Assembly (NCBI RefSeq): GCF_016518545.1
Contig: NZ_JACVTO010000023.1
Coordinates: forward strand, 25,825 to 89,824
Length of the DNA: 64,000 nt
Reading direction: 5' to 3'
Source: Pseudomonas sp. S30
GTDB taxonomy: Bacteria > Pseudomonadota > Gammaproteobacteria > Pseudomonadales > Pseudomonadaceae
A program made the translations under genes and the position numbers. How positions within the stretch are numbered: position 1 is the stretch's first letter; each line of letters starts with the position of its first letter. Below the pieces are notes generated by a model. The model saw only the letters and a list, made by a program, of their open reading frames with translations, made no database searches and was not told the origin of the DNA. Below, piece by piece: positions 7,799 to 16,662 of the stretch.

Positions 7799-8052
7799 CA
7801 GGTGTTGGCCATCATTTCGAACGCTCGGCGCAGCAAGCCCATCAGCTCGCCGCCCACCCAGCGTCCGGTCACCAACAGGGTCAGGCCCACGGCGACCAGC
7901 TTGATGCCGAACGGCAGGGTCTGGTCCTGGATCTGCATGAGCGCCTGCACCAGCGACGTCAGCACGCCTACCAGCACCGCCACGATCAACGGCGGCGCCG
8001 AGAGCAGCACCACCAGCAGCATGCCTTCCTTGAACAGGGTCATCGCGTCCAT
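7798..8052 (-). CDS. hrcS: T3SS export gate protein HrcS (SctS)
   Basis: This 84-residue SctS/FliQ protein has two membrane helices (about 14-35 and 48-68) joined by QIQDQTLPFGIKL, the family hallmark segment. A second possible start is Met4. It lies between hrcR and hrcT in the standard export-gate order, and is part of the helical gate with HrcR and HrcT. Confidence 0.95.
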   Translation of the reverse strand: MDAMTLFKEGMLLVVLLSAPPLIVAVLVGVLTSLVQALMQIQDQTLPFGIKLVAVGLTLLVTGRWVGGELMGLLRRAFEMMANT

Positions 8053-8062
8053 TGGCCAGGCC

Positions 8063-8716
8063 TCACAGGTAGGAGTAGAACAGGCTGTCCAGCAGCTGCG
8101 TCCAGCCCTGGGCCAAGACGAAGATCAGCAGCTTGAGCGGCAACGAGATGGTCATCGGCGCGACCATCTGCATGCCCAGCGCCAGCAACAGGTTGGAGAC
8201 GATCAGGTCGATGACGATGAACGGGATGTAGATCAGAAAGCCCATCTGGAAACCCGCTTCCAGCTCCGAGAGCATGAAGGCCGGTATCAGCAGCATCAGG
8301 TCATCGCGGCTGGCCGCCTCTGCACGTTCACGGGGCCACATTCGCTGGGTGTTCTCCAGCAGGTGGGTGAGGATGTCGGGGTTGGTGTTGCGCGCCATGA
8401 AGGCCTGCAACGGCTTGATGGCGTTCAGCGCCGAGGCTTGCAGCGCCTCGGTATGGCTGAAGTCCAGCGGTCGCTCCTGCAACGCCTCGGCGACGTTGTG
8501 ACCGACCGGCGCCATGATGAACAGGGTGGCGGCCAGGGCGATGGCGTAGAGCGCCATGTTCGGCGGCACCTGCTGCACGCCGATGGCGTTGCGGGCGATG
8601 GTCAGCACGATGGCGATCTTGAGAAAGGCGCTGCAGATGATCAGCAGCAGCGGGACCAGGGACATGCCACCGATGAACAGCGCCAGCAGGAAGGGGTCGA
8701 TCCCCTGAAAGCTCAT
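8063..8716 (-). CDS. hrcR: T3SS export gate protein HrcR (SctR)
   Basis: The 217-residue SctR/FliP protein has an N-terminal hydrophobic pair, a periplasmic stretch (about 75-150), then LLIPAFMLSELEAGFQMGF, a highly conserved SctR block, and a final pair of helices. It is a core export-gate subunit. Its start overlaps the hrcQ stop (ATGA), so the two are translationally coupled. Confidence 0.96.
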   Translation of the reverse strand: MSFQGIDPFLLALFIGGMSLVPLLLIICSAFLKIAIVLTIARNAIGVQQVPPNMALYAIALAATLFIMAPVGHNVAEALQERPLDFSHTEALQASALNAIKPLQAFMARNTNPDILTHLLENTQRMWPRERAEAASRDDLMLLIPAFMLSELEAGFQMGFLIYIPFIVIDLIVSNLLLALGMQMVAPMTISLPLKLLIFVLAQGWTQLLDSLFYSYL

Positions 8717-9819
8717 CCCGCCACATCCAGGCTCACGATCTGCAGCCCCAGTCGGCCGTCGATCTGAACCAGTTCGCCCTGCGCCACGGCTCGCTCGCCG
8801 TGGAACAGCACGGCGCTCCCTGCCGCCACGCCCTGCACCGCCAGCACCACGCCGGGCGCCAGGTTGCGCAACTGACCGAGGGTCAGCTCGAGGTGGCCAC
8901 AGCGCAGGGTGAGCGCCAGGGGCAGGTCGTCGAAACGCTGGGCAGGCTCGCTGGCGACCGCTGGTTCGGCACCTGCCTGCTCGGTCTCCTGGCTCGTGGT
9001 CTGCAGGACAGCGGGATCGAACGGCGCAGCGTCATGCGCGTCGTCCGATGGGTGCTGAGCGTCGCTCCAGTCAGGGGTCAGAAGGTCGATGTCGGCATCG
9101 TTGTTCATGGTGTTCTCCTCGAGCGCAAGTACGGTCAGGTGCAAGGGCGCGGCATGACCGTGCACCTGCACCTGCAGGCAGTGACGCCCCAGGCGCAGCA
9201 GGCCCTGGCCGGAGGCATCGAACAGCGGGGTTTGGGCAATGACCACGTCGCCGGGACGCAGCATGGCGAGCTCCGCTGCGGCAAGGGTCAAGTGGCCCAG
9301 CCCCAGGGGTATCTGCAGGGCGAAGTTCTCGATCCAGTGGCTGCTGCGCCGCTGCCAGGGTGCGCCGTCGAGCAGGCCCAGCAGGGTCTGGGCGGGCAGG
9401 TGCAGCTGGCTGCTGACGCAGCTAGCTCCCAGGCGCACGTCCAGGCGACAGGCGATGCCGCTGAAGTCGTCGGCCGGGAGCGGCTCGAAATGGCCGAAGG
9501 CTGCACGCACGGGTTCGCTCAGGACCTGGTGAAACACCGCCCAGAACCACGCGTCATCCGGCCCCGGTTCGGCGGGCCAGACCACCGGGCAGTCGCCGAG
9601 CAAACTCAGCACCGCCCCTGGATCACCCATGCGCAGCGCGCCGTGGGCACAACCGAGCAGGGCCGACCCGGCGCTGCTCGGTCCATGACCCAGGGACAGC
9701 GTCAGCAGCCCGGCCTCCTGACCCACCTGGTAGGGCAACTGCACGCCTGCCCCCAACCGCTGGCAGGCCAGCGCTTGCTGCGCGCTGATCGATGGCAGCG
9801 ACAATGCCGTTGCACTCAT
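8713..9819 (-). CDS. hrcQ: T3SS C-ring/sorting platform protein HrcQ, HrcQa and HrcQb fused
   Basis: The 368-residue protein corresponds to P. syringae HrcQa (about residues 1-235) plus HrcQb (about 238-368) in one frame; in P. syringae they are separate genes. The C-terminal SpoA/SPOA2 domain (LALTLRCGHLELTLGQLRNL, then GELVQIDGRLGLQIV) is clear. The middle is an acidic Asp/Gln/Ala-rich linker. At Met238 (start at 9108) a strong internal Shine-Dalgarno GAGGAG lies six bases before ATG, so a separate 131-residue HrcQb-like product is likely, as for YscQ-C in Yersinia. SctQ proteins form the cytosolic pods that receive substrate-chaperone complexes. Confidence 0.93.
   Translation of the reverse strand: MSATALSLPSISAQQALACQRLGAGVQLPYQVGQEAGLLTLSLGHGPSSAGSALLGCAHGALRMGDPGAVLSLLGDCPVVWPAEPGPDDAWFWAVFHQVLSEPVRAAFGHFEPLPADDFSGIACRLDVRLGASCVSSQLHLPAQTLLGLLDGAPWQRRSSHWIENFALQIPLGLGHLTLAAAELAMLRPGDVVIAQTPLFDASGQGLLRLGRHCLQVQVHGHAAPLHLTVLALEENTMNNDADIDLLTPDWSDAQHPSDDAHDAAPFDPAVLQTTSQETEQAGAEPAVASEPAQRFDDLPLALTLRCGHLELTLGQLRNLAPGVVLAVQGVAAGSAVLFHGERAVAQGELVQIDGRLGLQIVSLDVAG
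9102..9118 (-). promoter_or_regulatory. Internal translation start inside hrcQ
   Basis: On the minus strand GAGGAG is followed six bases later by ATG (first base 9108), in frame, followed by Asn-Asn-Asp. Initiation here gives a C-terminal product the size of HrcQb. Confidence 0.65.
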
Positions 9820-9820
9820 G

Positions 9821-10381
9821 TCAGTCGTCCTCCTCTACGCGTGCAACCTGCACGCTGACCGGTTGTTCGAGCGCCTCTGCCAGGGCGTCCTCGAGCTGTC
9901 CGCTTCGACGCGACAGGTGCGCCTGTACGGCAGCGCTTTCCCCGCCCAGGCCGATGTGCCAACCCTGACCTGCCTCCAGGCGCCGAGCCTGCACCTTGAC
10001 GCGGCCCAGGTGCGGCAGGTGCAGCAGCATGTCCAGCTGTTGCTCTGGCGTGGCGCGCAGGCGTGGGGTGAGTTGATCGACGAAGGCTTCCACCACGCTG
10101 CCTTCCTGGCCTGCCAGCGGGCAGGTCGAGCCAGGCCCTGGGGTGTCCTGCTGCAGGCCGCCGCCGACCGCCTGGACCGATTGGCGAAACCAGTAGCCGT
10201 CGCTGCGCGCCAGGCTGACCTGGGCATCGCATTCGCTGTCGACCGGACGATCACGCGGCGCCACCCGCGCGCTGCTCACCGGGGCCGGCGGTGGCCCTGG
10301 CCCTCGCAGCGGCGGATGAGCCTGGGCGTTCGCCGACCCGTGACGACCCGGCGATGGCGGGCGTACCCAATGCTCATTCAT
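9821..10381 (-). CDS. hrpP: T3SS substrate-switch/ruler protein HrpP (SctP)
   Basis: The 186-residue protein has a Pro/Arg-rich disordered N-terminus and a folded C-terminal half (about 95-175) of the T3S4 type, including LDMLLHLPHLGRVKVQARRLEAG. SctP proteins act with HrcU to switch from pilus export to effector export. It lies between hrpO and hrcQ as expected, overlapping hrpO by 8 bases and ending 1 base before hrcQ. Assignment is from position and C-terminal pattern. Confidence 0.85.
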   Translation of the reverse strand: MNEHWVRPPSPGRHGSANAQAHPPLRGPGPPPAPVSSARVAPRDRPVDSECDAQVSLARSDGYWFRQSVQAVGGGLQQDTPGPGSTCPLAGQEGSVVEAFVDQLTPRLRATPEQQLDMLLHLPHLGRVKVQARRLEAGQGWHIGLGGESAAVQAHLSRRSGQLEDALAEALEQPVSVQVARVEEDD

Positions 10382-10793
10382 CGTCGGCGGCCCGCCCCAG
10401 CAGATCGGTCAGCACGCCGAGCTTTTCCATCGCGCGTCGGCAGGCAGTGAGCCGCTGCTGCGCGGCCTGGACCTGCTGCGCCTGGTGCTGCCGGGCAGCC
10501 TCCAGCGTGCGTACGCCCTGCGCCTGCTCGGCCAGTTCGCCCATCAGCCGACGCTCCTGGGTCGCCCACGCCCTCAATTCGGCCGCACCCAGCGCGCGCC
10601 CCCGATGCTCGGCGCACAGCGCCGTGCGTTGCGCCACCTGGCGCTCGCTGGCCTGCTCCCAGTGGGCATGTGCAGCCGCCGCTCGCGCCGTGCATTCGTG
10701 CAGCGCGGCGCGGGCCTGGCACAGCGCCCGCTCGGCCTGCCCTTCACGGTGTCGGCGCACGCTCGCCAGCGCCTGCAGGTCAGCCAGGGACAT
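10374..10793 (-). CDS. hrpO: T3SS stalk protein HrpO (SctO)
   Basis: The 139-residue protein is almost wholly helical, rich in Ala, Gln, Arg and Glu with two long antiparallel coiled-coil helices, the SctO/FliJ design. It would sit in the pore of the HrcN hexamer and contact HrcV. It overlaps hrcN by 14 bases and hrpP by 8 bases. Sequence conservation in this family is low; gene order makes the call firm. Confidence 0.88.
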   Translation of the reverse strand: MSLADLQALASVRRHREGQAERALCQARAALHECTARAAAAHAHWEQASERQVAQRTALCAEHRGRALGAAELRAWATQERRLMGELAEQAQGVRTLEAARQHQAQQVQAAQQRLTACRRAMEKLGVLTDLLGRAADDE

Positions 10794-12147
10794 GGGCGGT
10801 CAACTGGTGCAATTGCGCAAGGGTCGAAGCCAGGGGCTCGGGCTCGCGCAGGTCCTGGCGCAAGAAACCGTCCAGCACTGCACGCGAGTCCACCGCCAGA
10901 TCGGTCAGCGGGTCGGTGCCGGCCTGGTACTCACCCAGGCGCAGCATCAGTTCGATCTGGTCGTAGGCCGACAACAGGCGCCGCAACTGGATACCCGCGC
11001 GCAGGTGCTGCGGATCGGCCACGTTGGACAGTGTCCGCGACAGGCTCGCCAGTACATCGACAGCGGGGTAGTGACCGCGCTCGGCGAGCTTGCGCGACAG
11101 CACGATGTGGCCGTCGAGCAGCGAGCGCACCTCGTCGGCCACCGGATCGTTCATCGAGTCCTGCTCGATCAGCACGGTGTACAACGCCGTGATGGCGCCG
11201 GTCTCGGTCAACCCGGCGCGCTCGACAAGACGCGGCAACAGGCTGTAGACCGAGGGCGGCAGGCCGCCGCGTCCCAGCGGTTCGCCTGCGGCCAGGCCGA
11301 TCTCACGCTGGGCGCGGGCGAAGCGGGTCAGCGAATCGATCAGCAGCAGCACCTTGCGGCCATTGGCGCGAAAGCCTTCGGCCAGCGCTGTGGCGGTGAA
11401 CGCAGCCCGGGCACGCTCCATGCTCGAGCGGTCCGAGGTGGCACAGACCAGCACCGCGCGGGCACGCAGCTCGTCATCGAGCTCATGATCGAGAAACTCG
11501 CGCAGCTCGCGTCCACGCTCGCCGATCAGGCCGAACACGATGACGTCGCACTCCACGTTGCGCGCGATTTCGGCCAGCAGCGTGGTCTTGCCGCACCCGG
11601 CGCCGGCGAACAGCCCGACACGCTGGCCTTCACCGAGGGTCAGCGGCCCGTCGATGGCCCGCACGCCTGTGCTCAGGGGCTGGCGGATGCGCGGACGCGC
11701 GGTGGGCGCCGGCGCTTCGGCGATCACCGCCGAGGCCTGCAGCACCGACGCATCGGCGAACGCTCCGACGCCACCGTCCAGCAGCGGGCGGCCGAAGCCG
11801 TCCAGCACCTGCCCCAGCAGATGGTCGCCCACCTGCACCCGGTGCGGCATGCCCAACGGCTCCACCGTCGCGCCAACGCGCACGCCCTCCAGGCCGCCCA
11901 GCGCACTGAGCAACGCATCGTGCCGATCGAAGCCGACGATCTCGGCAAGCAGCGGCTCGCGATCGCCGCGCTCGACCCGGCACAGATCGCCGATCTGCGC
12001 GTCCGGCAGCCGGCATTGCACCAGGGTGCCATTGACCCGCTGCACCTGCCCGCGTATCGCCACCGGCGCAAAGCGCTGCAAACGGTCGCGGTGCGCGTTT
12101 TCCCAGGCTTGCAGGCGTGCCACCGCGGCGTGGTGCGCCATCACCAT
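10780..12147 (-). CDS. hrcN: T3SS ATPase HrcN (SctN)
   Basis: The 455-residue F1-beta-like ATPase powers substrate unfolding and chaperone release at the base of the apparatus. An N-terminal beta-barrel (about 25-95) precedes the Walker A motif at residues 182-189 (GAGCGKTT). Next come GLIGERGRELREF (catalytic Glu region) and Walker B KVLLLIDSLTR. An ATG at 12147 and another at 12141 are both possible; the latter overlaps the hrpQ stop as TGATG. Length is typical. Confidence 0.97.
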   Translation of the reverse strand: MVMAHHAAVARLQAWENAHRDRLQRFAPVAIRGQVQRVNGTLVQCRLPDAQIGDLCRVERGDREPLLAEIVGFDRHDALLSALGGLEGVRVGATVEPLGMPHRVQVGDHLLGQVLDGFGRPLLDGGVGAFADASVLQASAVIAEAPAPTARPRIRQPLSTGVRAIDGPLTLGEGQRVGLFAGAGCGKTTLLAEIARNVECDVIVFGLIGERGRELREFLDHELDDELRARAVLVCATSDRSSMERARAAFTATALAEGFRANGRKVLLLIDSLTRFARAQREIGLAAGEPLGRGGLPPSVYSLLPRLVERAGLTETGAITALYTVLIEQDSMNDPVADEVRSLLDGHIVLSRKLAERGHYPAVDVLASLSRTLSNVADPQHLRAGIQLRRLLSAYDQIELMLRLGEYQAGTDPLTDLAVDSRAVLDGFLRQDLREPEPLASTLAQLHQLTAHVPG

Positions 12148-13034
12148 GTCACCTCATAGCGCTGCTCACCTTCGAACGTCACTTTGTCGTTGCCGATGGC
12201 AGTCAGGCGCAGGCCGTCGATCTGATCACCGAGAAACAGCCGCCGACCGTCGCCCGTGACCACATGGCCACGCTTGCCACCGACGATCTGGGCGATCTGG
12301 AAGGGCAGCCGCGTCAGCTGTTCGCGAACCTTGGCGATGACCGGAACCGGGGTCGAGTAACGATCCTGAAAACGCGCCAGCAAGCGTTCGACCACGGCCA
12401 GGCGCTGGCGGGGCAGTTCCCCCACCAGCACCAGTCGATCCTCGCGCAGCTCGACCTGCACCTGCCCGGCCAGGTCACGCTCCTGCAGCATCCGATCGAG
12501 CTGCCGACGCACCGTCGCGACGTCATCGAGCAGCACCTTGCGCCGCTCGGTCGCCTGCGCCGGCTCAGGCTTGACCGGCGGCGCCGGTTGGCTGGTGAAT
12601 GCCCAGGCACTGGACGCCACGGTGATCACCGCTGCGGCGATGGCCAGGCGCCTGGGCCAGGAAGGACGCGGCGCCGGCCTGGCAGTTGCGGCCAGGTCTG
12701 CACCAGCCCCGGCACTGTCCGCCGGCGCCCCCTGTGGCCAAGGCTCCTCTGCCGCTGCAAGGCATAGCCAGATGCCAGCGATGACGAACCGGGTGTCGAC
12801 CGACAGGGGCCGCACGCCGACCCAGGCATGGCCCTGGGCATCGCCCGCGGCACCGTCCAGCAGCTCCAGGCGCCACTGCCCAGCATCGCGCACCAGCCGT
12901 ACATGGCGAGCGCAGATGCCTGGATCGTAGAGTGCCAGATCGACATCCGGTGCCGCCCCGACCGTCCACTCATCGCCCACCAGCGGCAGCGCCGCACCCC
13001 GGTGCAGACCACTCAATACCCGCAGCTCGAACAT
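12141..13034 (-). CDS. hrpQ: T3SS inner-membrane ring protein HrpQ (SctD)
   Basis: The 297-residue product has an N-terminal FHA-like cytosolic domain (FELRVLSGLHRGAALPL, about 2-95). A linker and a single membrane helix near residues 155-175 (RRLAIAAAVITVASSAWAF) follow. The C-terminal periplasmic part contains ring-building motifs. SctD forms the outer of the two inner-membrane rings. I chose the ATG at 13034 over one 27 bases upstream because GAGGAG lies six bases before it. It overlaps the hrcN start. A 104-base gap separates it from hrcV. Confidence 0.9.
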   Translation of the reverse strand: MFELRVLSGLHRGAALPLVGDEWTVGAAPDVDLALYDPGICARHVRLVRDAGQWRLELLDGAAGDAQGHAWVGVRPLSVDTRFVIAGIWLCLAAAEEPWPQGAPADSAGAGADLAATARPAPRPSWPRRLAIAAAVITVASSAWAFTSQPAPPVKPEPAQATERRKVLLDDVATVRRQLDRMLQERDLAGQVQVELREDRLVLVGELPRQRLAVVERLLARFQDRYSTPVPVIAKVREQLTRLPFQIAQIVGGKRGHVVTGDGRRLFLGDQIDGLRLTAIGNDKVTFEGEQRYEVTW

Positions 13035-13079
13035 GGCCAACTCCTCAAGGGGCGACATCACTCGCCCTTACCTGTCACG

Positions 13080-13104
13080 GGTGGGTCCGCCGCAGGCACC
13101 CACC
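13080..13104. other. Small inverted repeat between hrcV and hrpQ
   Basis: GGTGGGT at 13080-13086 pairs with ACCCACC at 13098-13104 around an 11-base loop, inside the 104-base gap of an otherwise tightly packed operon. It may be an mRNA-processing or stability element; nothing stronger can be said. Confidence 0.35.
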
Positions 13105-13138
13105 GAGTTCTGTACGTGCGCCCGGTAGCGCCCCGCCG

Positions 13139-15226
13139 TCAGGCCGCGTCTTCCATGCGCAGGCACTCCTGCTCGAGGTCGAAGCGGCCCAGGACATTGA
13201 CCTGGGCACTGCTGTGCAACTCGCTGAAGGCCAGCACCGGCACGTGGTTGAATTCGTCGCGCAGCAGGTCGCGCAAGGGCGCGCGCAAGTCCTGGGCGAC
13301 CAGCAGCACGGCCACGCGCCTGGCTCGCAGGGGAAAACCTTCACGCAACTGCAGGACCAGCGAGCGGGTGTGGCCGCTCTCCAGAGCGAAGAAGGTTTCG
13401 GTCTGGGTCTGGCGCAGCGCGTCGCGCAGCAAGGTTTCTGTCTCCGGCGTCAACAGCCACACATGCAGACCCTCGGCATCGCGGTACTGGTGATAGATCT
13501 GCGATTTCAGGGCGATGCGCGCGTAGTCGGTCAGGGCGCCCACGTCTCGTTCGTGTTGGCCGTGCTCGATCAACGACTCGGCGATCAGGCGCACTGCCCG
13601 CAACGGCACGCCCTCCCCCGCCAGGCGTTGCAGCACCGCCGCAAACCGCGCCAGCGGCATGGTGCGCTGCAGCTCCTGCACGAGCTCCGGTTGGCCGGCT
13701 TCGAGCCAGCTGAGAATCGACTTGCTTTCCTGCAGGCCGAGGAACTGCGGCCCCGTGGCGAACATGGCGCGGCTCATCCGCTCCACCAGCAGCTCGCTGG
13801 CGGACACCGCCTCCACCCGCTCATCGGCCAGCAGCGGATCATCCGGTGCCAGCCACAGCCATTGCTGTTCGTCGCGCGCCTCGCTGCCCACCTGCGCATC
13901 GCGCGGTTCGAACGGCAGAGGCCCGCGCGCCACGGCGACCCGCTCGCTGAAGGTGGCGCGCAAGGTAGGCACCTCATGCACACAGAAGCGACACTCGTCG
14001 GGGTCCAGCCAGGCGTTGTATTCGATGTCGAACGGCGGCAGCGTCAGGCCGAAACCGGCCACCAGGGCGTTGCGCTTTTTGCGGATCGCCTGGATGACCT
14101 GCTCCAGCGCCGGGTCGTCCTGGCGGGTCTGGGAAAACTGCAGCAGGTAGGCGCGGGTGGGATCGAAACTGCGCAGGTCCTCGGCACCGTTGTGTTCAGG
14201 CGCCAGCGTCGCCGGCGCCTGATCGCCCTGTTCCACCTGGCGTGCCCGAGCACGCAGTTGCAGCAGGCCGGCGCTGCCGGTGATCAGCGCCATGACGATG
14301 AACACCAGGGTTGGCATGCCCGGCAGCGCCGCGAATCCCAGCATCCCGACCGCAGCGATCACCCAGGCCTTGGGTTCGGCGGTCAACTGACTGGCGATCT
14401 CCTTGCCGACGCTACTACCGGCAGGCTGACCTTCGGGCGACACGCGGGTGATGATCATGCCGGCGGTGAGCGAGATCAGCAGTGCAGGAATCTGCGCGAT
14501 CAGGCCATCGCCGATGGTCAGCACCGAATACAGGTGCATGGATTCGGAGGCGCCCATATCGTGCTGCATCATGCCCACCGAGAAACCACCGATGAGGTTG
14601 ATCACCACGATCACCAACCCTGCGATGGCGTCGCCCTTGACGAACTTCATCGCCCCGTCCATCGCCCCGAACAGCTGGCTTTCCTTGTTCAGTTCCTCGC
14701 GCCGGCGCCGGGCCTCGCTGACATCGATCAGGTTCGCGCGCAGGTCGCTGTCGATGGACATCTGCTTGCCCGGCAGCGCATCCAGGGTGAAGCGTGCAGC
14801 GACCTCGGCCACGCGCTCCGAGCCTTTGGTGATGACCAGGAAATTGACCACCGTGAGGATCAGGAAAATCACCAGCCCCACCGCCAGGTTGCCGCCGACC
14901 ACGAAGTTGCCGAAGGCCTGGACGATATGCCCGGCGTCGCCCTGGAGCAGGATCAGGCGGGTGGTGGCGACCGAGAGCGCCAGGCGAAACAGCGTGGTCA
15001 GCAGCAGCACGGCCGGAAAGGACGAAAACGCCAGCGGGCGAGGCAGGTAGAGCGAAAGCACGATCAGCAGGCAGGAGATGCAGATGTTGACTGCGATCAG
15101 CACGTCGACCACAGCGGTCGGTAGCGGCAGGATCAGCATGAACACGATGCCCAGCACCACCACCGCACCCGCCACTTCGATGCGACGCAGCGCGGCATCC
15201 GCCACCCGGTTCAGCAGGGCGATCAT
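13139..15226 (-). CDS. hrcV: T3SS major export apparatus protein HrcV (SctV)
   Basis: The 695-residue FHIPEP/FlhA-family protein has about eight membrane helices in residues 1-330. A conserved cytosolic loop (GSERVAEVAARFTLDALPGKQMSIDSDLRANLID) precedes GDAIAGLVIVVINLIGG. A large C-terminal cytosolic domain (about 350-695) forms the nonameric ring that sorts chaperone-bound cargo. Length equals that of P. syringae HrcV as I remember it. Its start overlaps the hrpJ stop. Confidence 0.97.
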   Translation of the reverse strand: MIALLNRVADAALRRIEVAGAVVVLGIVFMLILPLPTAVVDVLIAVNICISCLLIVLSLYLPRPLAFSSFPAVLLLTTLFRLALSVATTRLILLQGDAGHIVQAFGNFVVGGNLAVGLVIFLILTVVNFLVITKGSERVAEVAARFTLDALPGKQMSIDSDLRANLIDVSEARRRREELNKESQLFGAMDGAMKFVKGDAIAGLVIVVINLIGGFSVGMMQHDMGASESMHLYSVLTIGDGLIAQIPALLISLTAGMIITRVSPEGQPAGSSVGKEIASQLTAEPKAWVIAAVGMLGFAALPGMPTLVFIVMALITGSAGLLQLRARARQVEQGDQAPATLAPEHNGAEDLRSFDPTRAYLLQFSQTRQDDPALEQVIQAIRKKRNALVAGFGLTLPPFDIEYNAWLDPDECRFCVHEVPTLRATFSERVAVARGPLPFEPRDAQVGSEARDEQQWLWLAPDDPLLADERVEAVSASELLVERMSRAMFATGPQFLGLQESKSILSWLEAGQPELVQELQRTMPLARFAAVLQRLAGEGVPLRAVRLIAESLIEHGQHERDVGALTDYARIALKSQIYHQYRDAEGLHVWLLTPETETLLRDALRQTQTETFFALESGHTRSLVLQLREGFPLRARRVAVLLVAQDLRAPLRDLLRDEFNHVPVLAFSELHSSAQVNVLGRFDLEQECLRMEDAA

Positions 15227-16359
15227 GGCCGCCGGCCCATGACCGGCACGGCGGTCTGCCCACGCACTTCATCACGGGAGCGCTCATCGAGCAGCACCAG
15301 GACATGCTTCAACGCGCTCTGCCGACTCTTGCCGTCGCGCCACAGGGCCAGCGGCAGGCGCTTGAGCATGGCGTACAGGCCATTGAGCGAGACCAGTTGG
15401 TCGCGCGCCTGCTCGCCGCCCAGCTCGCGGCCGATCCGGCGTATTTCGCCAGCCGACACGCCACTGGCCGCCACCCCGAGCATGCGTTGCAGCAGGGTCA
15501 CCGCCGTGAGCTGGCTGGCCTGGCAGCTACCGGCCAGTTGCTCGAGCAGTTGCCGGCAGCTGTGCAGCACGCTGCCGAGCTGGGTCGACGCGGTCAGGCC
15601 GATCAGCAGCGTGCGCAGCTTGGCGCTTGGGCTGGACGGCGCCTGCGCGGCGATGTCGTCCGCCAGGGCACGACGCATCATGTCCAGTCCCGACGGGAAC
15701 TCGGATTCGCCGAACAGCCCCAGCAGTGCCTGCATCATGGTAGGCAAGGATTGCTTGAGCACCACGGTATCGTAATAGAGGCGGCGCACCGCCTGACGCA
15801 ATTGCGGATCGCCGCCGGCGGCGCGCAAGGCCTGGGCGATGTTCATCCCGGCACGGATCTGCGCACCGTAGCGTTCGCGCAAGGCCTGGAGATACTCACG
15901 GGCGCGCTCGGCCTCGACCCGCCGCTCCTGGGTCTGAGCCTGCTGCAGCACGAGTTGCAGGACCAGGTCGGTACGTGCCGGATCGCCGCCGCTGGCCTGC
16001 ACCAGGGCTTCGAGCGAGGGCTCGTCATACAGCATGGCGCCCGTCTGTGCCGCCATGGCACTCAGGCTCTGCTTGCCCGGGTGGCCGAGCTGGTCGAACC
16101 ATTCTTCCAGGCGCTCGCGGGTTTCCACAGGCGCTGCGTCCAGCCTGCCGCGCGCCTGGCGAATACGCCGCTGGCTCATGGCCTTGGTATTGCGCTCGAC
16201 ATGATGGCTGAAGGTCATGCCGACCTCCTCCATCGAATTGGTCTGCACGGCCAAGGGCGCTTGCGTCGCTTTTTCCGCACCGGTCAGCGCCGAAGCAGCC
16301 TGAGCGAGGTTGACGGCAAGGCGCAGGCTGTTGTGGGTCTCTACTTTCATGATGGCCAT
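15223..16359 (-). CDS. hrpJ: T3SS gatekeeper HrpJ (SctW/InvE family)
   Basis: The 378-residue protein is helical throughout (TyeA/InvE-like), with a polar secretable N-terminus and no membrane segment. SctW gatekeepers delay effector export until translocators are secreted; in P. syringae HrpJ is itself secreted and controls translocator export. The frame opens at 16359, but Met4 (16350) is an equally possible start and neither has a strong Shine-Dalgarno. It is first in the hrpJ-hrcU operon behind a perfect hrp box. Confidence 0.92.
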   Translation of the reverse strand: MAIMKVETHNSLRLAVNLAQAASALTGAEKATQAPLAVQTNSMEEVGMTFSHHVERNTKAMSQRRIRQARGRLDAAPVETRERLEEWFDQLGHPGKQSLSAMAAQTGAMLYDEPSLEALVQASGGDPARTDLVLQLVLQQAQTQERRVEAERAREYLQALRERYGAQIRAGMNIAQALRAAGGDPQLRQAVRRLYYDTVVLKQSLPTMMQALLGLFGESEFPSGLDMMRRALADDIAAQAPSSPSAKLRTLLIGLTASTQLGSVLHSCRQLLEQLAGSCQASQLTAVTLLQRMLGVAASGVSAGEIRRIGRELGGEQARDQLVSLNGLYAMLKRLPLALWRDGKSRQSALKHVLVLLDERSRDEVRGQTAVPVMGRRP

Positions 16360-16380
16360 GGGCGTGATGTCGAGTGCTCA

Positions 16381-16409
16381 TGGGTGGCACAGGCTGGCGA
16401 ATCGGTTCC
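16381..16409 (-). promoter_or_regulatory. HrpL box for the hrpJ-hrcU operon
   Basis: On the minus strand GGAACC (16404-16409) and CCACCCA (16381-16387) are separated by exactly 16 bases, a perfect hrp box. It ends about 20-30 bases before the hrpJ start codons. The 303-base gap between hrpJ and hrpL holds this site, the IHF site and the sigma54 promoter; no open gene is seen in it. Confidence 0.94.
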
Positions 16410-16562
16410 CTGCTCGCGACAGGCATTTTCGCAGCACTCGGCACAGGGCCAGGAACCTGCTGCCCACCCGACCCGGGCGTGCAAGTTCTTGCAGTGGCAG
16501 CGGGTCGGTCTGTGCAGCTCTCTGCACCCGATTTCCCGCGACCACTTGGAAAACTCATTGTT

Positions 16563-16575
16563 TATCAACTAGTTG
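16563..16575 (+). promoter_or_regulatory. IHF binding site upstream of hrpL
   Basis: TATCAACTAGTTG matches the IHF consensus WATCAANNNNTTR at every position, within a locally A/T-rich stretch. It lies about 20 bases upstream of the -24 element, where IHF bending would bring HrpRS bound further upstream into contact with sigma54 polymerase. Confidence 0.72.
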
Positions 16576-16590
16576 AGAATTGGATCCGGT

Positions 16591-16607
16591 TTGGCACAGG
16601 TCCTGCT
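16591..16607 (+). promoter_or_regulatory. Sigma54 (-24/-12) promoter of hrpL
   Basis: TTGGCAC, then six bases, then TGCT: the GG at 16593-16594 and GC at 16605-16606 are ten bases apart, the required sigma54 spacing. Transcription should start near 16618, about 45 bases before the hrpL ATG. hrpL is sigma54/HrpRS dependent in P. syringae. Confidence 0.9.
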
Positions 16608-16662
16608 GATAGGGGTTGTCGACCTCCATCGACCCCACGTACCTATCGAGAGGGATCTACCG

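Noticed and set aside
16452..16457. GGAACC on the plus strand upstream of hrpL
   Set aside because: The only CCAC lies 5 bases downstream, so spacing excludes an hrp box; hrpL has a sigma54 promoter instead.
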